Below, piece by piece: positions 61,690 through 64,000 of a DNA stretch of 64,000 bases. A model generated the notes under the pieces. The model searched no databases. It was not told the origin of the DNA and saw only the letters and a list, made by a program, of their open reading frames with translations. Numbering within the stretch: the first letter of the stretch is position 1; the number at the start of each line of letters is the position of its first letter. The stretch comes from Hyphomonadaceae bacterium ML37 (GTDB taxonomy: Bacteria > Pseudomonadota > Alphaproteobacteria > Caulobacterales > Maricaulaceae), in NCBI GenBank assembly GCA_027627685.1, contig CP091241.1:953149-1017148 (forward strand), in the 5' to 3' direction. The translations under genes and the position numbers were made by a program.

Positions 61690-62850
61690 ATGCCCTGGAA
61701 TAATAATGCAGGCGGCGGCGGTCCGTGGGGATCGTCCGGCGGCGGCGGCGGCAAGAACAATAATCCCTGGGGCAGCGGACCGAAGGGTCCGCGCCGCGGC
61801 CCCGGCGGTCAGGAACCGGATCTGGAAGACGCCGTGCGCAAATTCCAGGCATGGCTCGGCGGCCTGTTTGGCGGGCGCGGCGGTGGCGGCGGCGGGCTCG
61901 CCGGTCTGGTCATCGTAGCGGCGGTCTTCGTCTGGGTCGCAGTTCCCGGCAATTTCTACTATTTCGTCGGCGCTGATCAGAACGGCGCCATCCTGCGCTT
62001 TGGCGAGTACCAGCGCATCGAAGATCCCGGCCTGCGTCTGAAACTGCCGTATCCGGTGGAAACCGTGGAGCTGGAGTCGGTCACGACCGTGCGTGAGATC
62101 CGCGTCGGAACCACGCCGCAGGAAAGCCTGATGCTGACGCGCGACGAGAATATCGTCGACATCACCTTCACGGTGCAGTGGCGCGTCGATCTGACCCGGC
62201 CCGATGGCGAGGGCGTACGCGACTTCCTGTTCAATGTGCGCGATCCCGAAGCCACGGTGAAAGCCGTGGCCGAGAGCGCCATGCGCGAAGTGGTCGGCAC
62301 CAACGATCTGCAGCCGATTATCACCCAGGCCCGCGCCGAAGTGGGCCGCCGCGCGCGTGACATCCTACAGACCGCGCTCGACAACTATTCGGCGGGCATC
62401 CAGGTGCTGGAAGTCCAGCTTCAGGAGGCGACCCCGCCGGCCACGGTCATCGACGCCTTCCGTGACGTGGACGCGGCGCGTCAGGACCGCACCCGGCTTG
62501 AGCTGGAAGCGCGCGCCTACGCCAATACCGTCATTCCCGAAGCGCGCGGTGAAGCGTCACGCATCGACGAGCAGGCACGCGGTTATCGCGAGCGCGTGAT
62601 CGCCGAGGCGGCGGGTCTGGCTGACCGCTTCAACTCCATTTACGCCGAGTACCAGCTGGCGCCGGACGTGACGCGCCGCCGGATGTATCTCGAAACCATG
62701 GAGCAGGTGCTGGGACGGTCCGACCTGATGATCCTGGAACAGGATGGCGGCGCGGTGCCTTACCTGCCGCTCGACAGACTCGGACAGAACCGGGGTGCGG
62801 CCCCCCAGAACAGCGCGACCCAGTCGCGCGGCCGCACGGGAGGCCAGTAA
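61690..62850 (+). CDS. hflK: FtsH protease modulator subunit HflK
   Basis: The product is 386 aa. A Gly/Asn-rich N-terminal stretch (residues 1-45) precedes one membrane helix (about 75-97) and the SPFH/band-7 domain (ADQNGAILRFGEYQRIEDPG, VDITFTVQWRVDL), then a long coiled coil (RLELEARAYANTVIPEARGE). HflK and HflC form a periplasmic-facing cage around FtsH and restrain its activity. AGGAGACGGGA lies upstream of the ATG. hflC starts 3 bases after its stop. Confidence 0.95.
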   Translation: MPWNNNAGGGGPWGSSGGGGGKNNNPWGSGPKGPRRGPGGQEPDLEDAVRKFQAWLGGLFGGRGGGGGGLAGLVIVAAVFVWVAVPGNFYYFVGADQNGAILRFGEYQRIEDPGLRLKLPYPVETVELESVTTVREIRVGTTPQESLMLTRDENIVDITFTVQWRVDLTRPDGEGVRDFLFNVRDPEATVKAVAESAMREVVGTNDLQPIITQARAEVGRRARDILQTALDNYSAGIQVLEVQLQEATPPATVIDAFRDVDAARQDRTRLELEARAYANTVIPEARGEASRIDEQARGYRERVIAEAAGLADRFNSIYAEYQLAPDVTRRRMYLETMEQVLGRSDLMILEQDGGAVPYLPLDRLGQNRGAAPQNSATQSRGRTGGQ

Positions 62851-62853
62851 GCC

Positions 62854-63771
62854 ATGCGTACGATCATCTATCTCATCCTTGCTTTGGTCGTCGTCGGTGT
62901 CATCGTCCTGATGAACTCGCTCTACGTGGTCACCGAGCGTCAACAGGCGCTGGTGTTGCGGTTCGGTGAGCCGGTCGGCGTAGTCAACGCCATTGTCGAT
63001 CCGCAGAACCCGCGCCCGAGCGAAGCCGGGCTGCACTTCCGCACGCCGTTCGTGACCACGGTCACGATGTTCGACAAGCGTAATCTCGAGTTCGACACCA
63101 ATCCGGCTGAAATCCTGGCGTCGGACCAGGAGCGGATCGTCGTGGACGCCTTCCTGCGCTACCGGGTGGTCAATCCGCTGCGCGTGTTCCAGACGGTGCG
63201 CGACGAGCGCGGCCTGCGCCAGCGCCTGCAGGCGATTATGGACGACTCGGTGCGCGGCGTCGTCGCCTCCATGCCGTCCAACGAAATCATCTCCGGACAG
63301 CGCGCCGAGCTGATGGAACGCATCCGCGTCGCGGTCGAGACCCAAGCGCTCAACCAGGACCTCGGGATTGAAGTCATTGATGCGCGCATCAAGCGGGCCG
63401 ATCTGCCCCAGCAGATCGCCACTCAGGTGTTCGAACGCATGCGCGCCGAACGCCAGCAGGAAGCGGCGCAGATCCGCGCCGAGGGTGAGCAGCGCTCACG
63501 CGAAGTGCGCGCTGACGCCGACCGCCAGGTGGAGGTCATTCTGGCCAATGCCCGTGCGGATTCCGAGCGCATCCGCGGTGAAGGCGATGGCGAACGCAAC
63601 CGCATCTTCGCCGGCGCCTATGGCCAGGATCCCGAGTTCGCCGACTTCTACCGCACCATGATCGCTTACGAGACGGCCATGCGGGCCGGAACGCCGATCA
63701 TCGTGCCCGCCGACTCGGAGTTCTTCCGCTATTTCCGCAGTGAGCGCGGCACGGCTCCGTCGCCGCGCTGA
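62854..63771 (+). CDS. hflC: FtsH protease modulator subunit HflC
   Basis: The product is 305 aa: one N-terminal membrane helix (residues 4-24), an SPFH domain (VVTERQQALVLRFGEPVGVV, ILASDQERIVVDAFLRYRV) and a coiled coil (RQQEAAQIRAEGEQRSREVR) ending FYRTMIAYETAMRAGTP. It is the partner of HflK. The next gene's ATG overlaps its TGA by one base. Confidence 0.96.
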   Translation: MRTIIYLILALVVVGVIVLMNSLYVVTERQQALVLRFGEPVGVVNAIVDPQNPRPSEAGLHFRTPFVTTVTMFDKRNLEFDTNPAEILASDQERIVVDAFLRYRVVNPLRVFQTVRDERGLRQRLQAIMDDSVRGVVASMPSNEIISGQRAELMERIRVAVETQALNQDLGIEVIDARIKRADLPQQIATQVFERMRAERQQEAAQIRAEGEQRSREVRADADRQVEVILANARADSERIRGEGDGERNRIFAGAYGQDPEFADFYRTMIAYETAMRAGTPIIVPADSEFFRYFRSERGTAPSPR

Positions 63772-63965
63772 TGCTGGAATGGGTGCTGATCGGGCTGGGC
63801 GTGGCGTGCGTCATTGAAGGCGTGTGCTACGCCGCCGCTCCCGGCGCCATGAAGCGGATTGCCGCAGCGGCCGCCATGACCGACCCGTCGCACCTGCGGC
63901 TGGCCGGACTGGCGGCGGTCGCGTTCGGGGTGGGGATTGTCGCGCTTGTGACCGGGACGGCGTAA
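63771..63965 (+). CDS. DUF2065 family small membrane protein
   Basis: The product is 64 aa with two hydrophobic helices (residues 3-24 and 43-62) and the DUF2065 pattern EGVCYAAAPGAMKRIAAAAA, which resembles YjeT of the gammaproteobacterial hflKC cluster. Function unknown; the genomic link to hflKC is conserved widely. The window ends 35 bases later with nothing recognisable. Confidence 0.9.
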   Translation: MLEWVLIGLGVACVIEGVCYAAAPGAMKRIAAAAAMTDPSHLRLAGLAAVAFGVGIVALVTGTA

Positions 63966-64000
63966 AGCGCGCGCACACGTCCTCTTGGCGCGAGGCGCCA

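Overview
The window is high-GC chromosome of an alphaproteobacterium. The gene set fits the dimorphic, prosthecate marine or hypersaline group (Caulobacter, Maricaulis, Oceanicaulis, Hyphomonas relatives). Supporting markers are PopZ next to a TolC homologue and a Pcm-like methyltransferase, an HdaA-type DnaA regulator behind a DUF2066 protein, a two-module dCTP deaminase, TIGR02301 and DUF2065 proteins, a TonB receptor followed by a TPR-sulfotransferase, and HflK/HflC. The species cannot be named from the sequence. Most genes are ordinary chromosomal genes in short operons, many joined by 4-base ATGA overlaps. I see no prophage, insertion sequence, CRISPR array or integrase.

Layout. 1-0.5 kb: tail of a chemotaxis receptor, then a tRNA with anticodon CAT. 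1.3-5.3 kb: a large secreted repeat protein whose 5' part is AT-richer and carries exact 174-bp tandem repeats. 5.5-13.4 kb: small membrane protein, MarR regulator, TonB receptor, TPR-sulfotransferase and BCCT transporter. 13.4-20.8 kb: purN/purM, a divergent DUF2066-hdaA-ppk-ppx block. 20.8-29.7 kb: GrlR-like protein, Sua5/YrdC, PhoX, YgfZ, glycosyltransferase 9, TIGR02301, TrkH, ApaG, dCTP deaminase. 29.7-37 kb: ArfB and a transporter, serS-surE-pcm, purB and a second transporter. 37-39.5 kb: a MurL-like epimerase, a HigBA-type toxin-antitoxin pair, three 83-bp tandem repeats and tRNA-Leu.

39.7-44.9 kb: radC, a CPA2 antiporter, queF, a three-gene membrane/XRE operon with a symmetric operator array, and a curli-like amyloid subunit followed by a CsgH-like protein. 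44.9-52.5 kb: LOG-family hydrolase, LysM protein, Atm1-type ABC exporter, tRNA-Asn, a probable small RNA, a DUF962 protein, tRNA-Cys, Pcm-like protein, TolC and PopZ. 52.5-64 kb: MaoC hydratase, Tricorn-like protease with a coupled HPt protein, chorismate mutase, VWA/MoxR pair, VOC protein, thyA-small protein-folA, and hflK-hflC-DUF2065.

The points most worth a second look are: an orphan Rho-independent terminator on the minus strand at 48728-48758, with a short hairpin and a CtrA-like box upstream, which suggests an undescribed small RNA; the XRE operon operator array at 42741-42817; the MurL homologue; the uninterrupted 12 x 11-residue curlin repeat with a CsgH-like partner but no local secretion genes; and the compositionally chimeric repeat protein at the left end.
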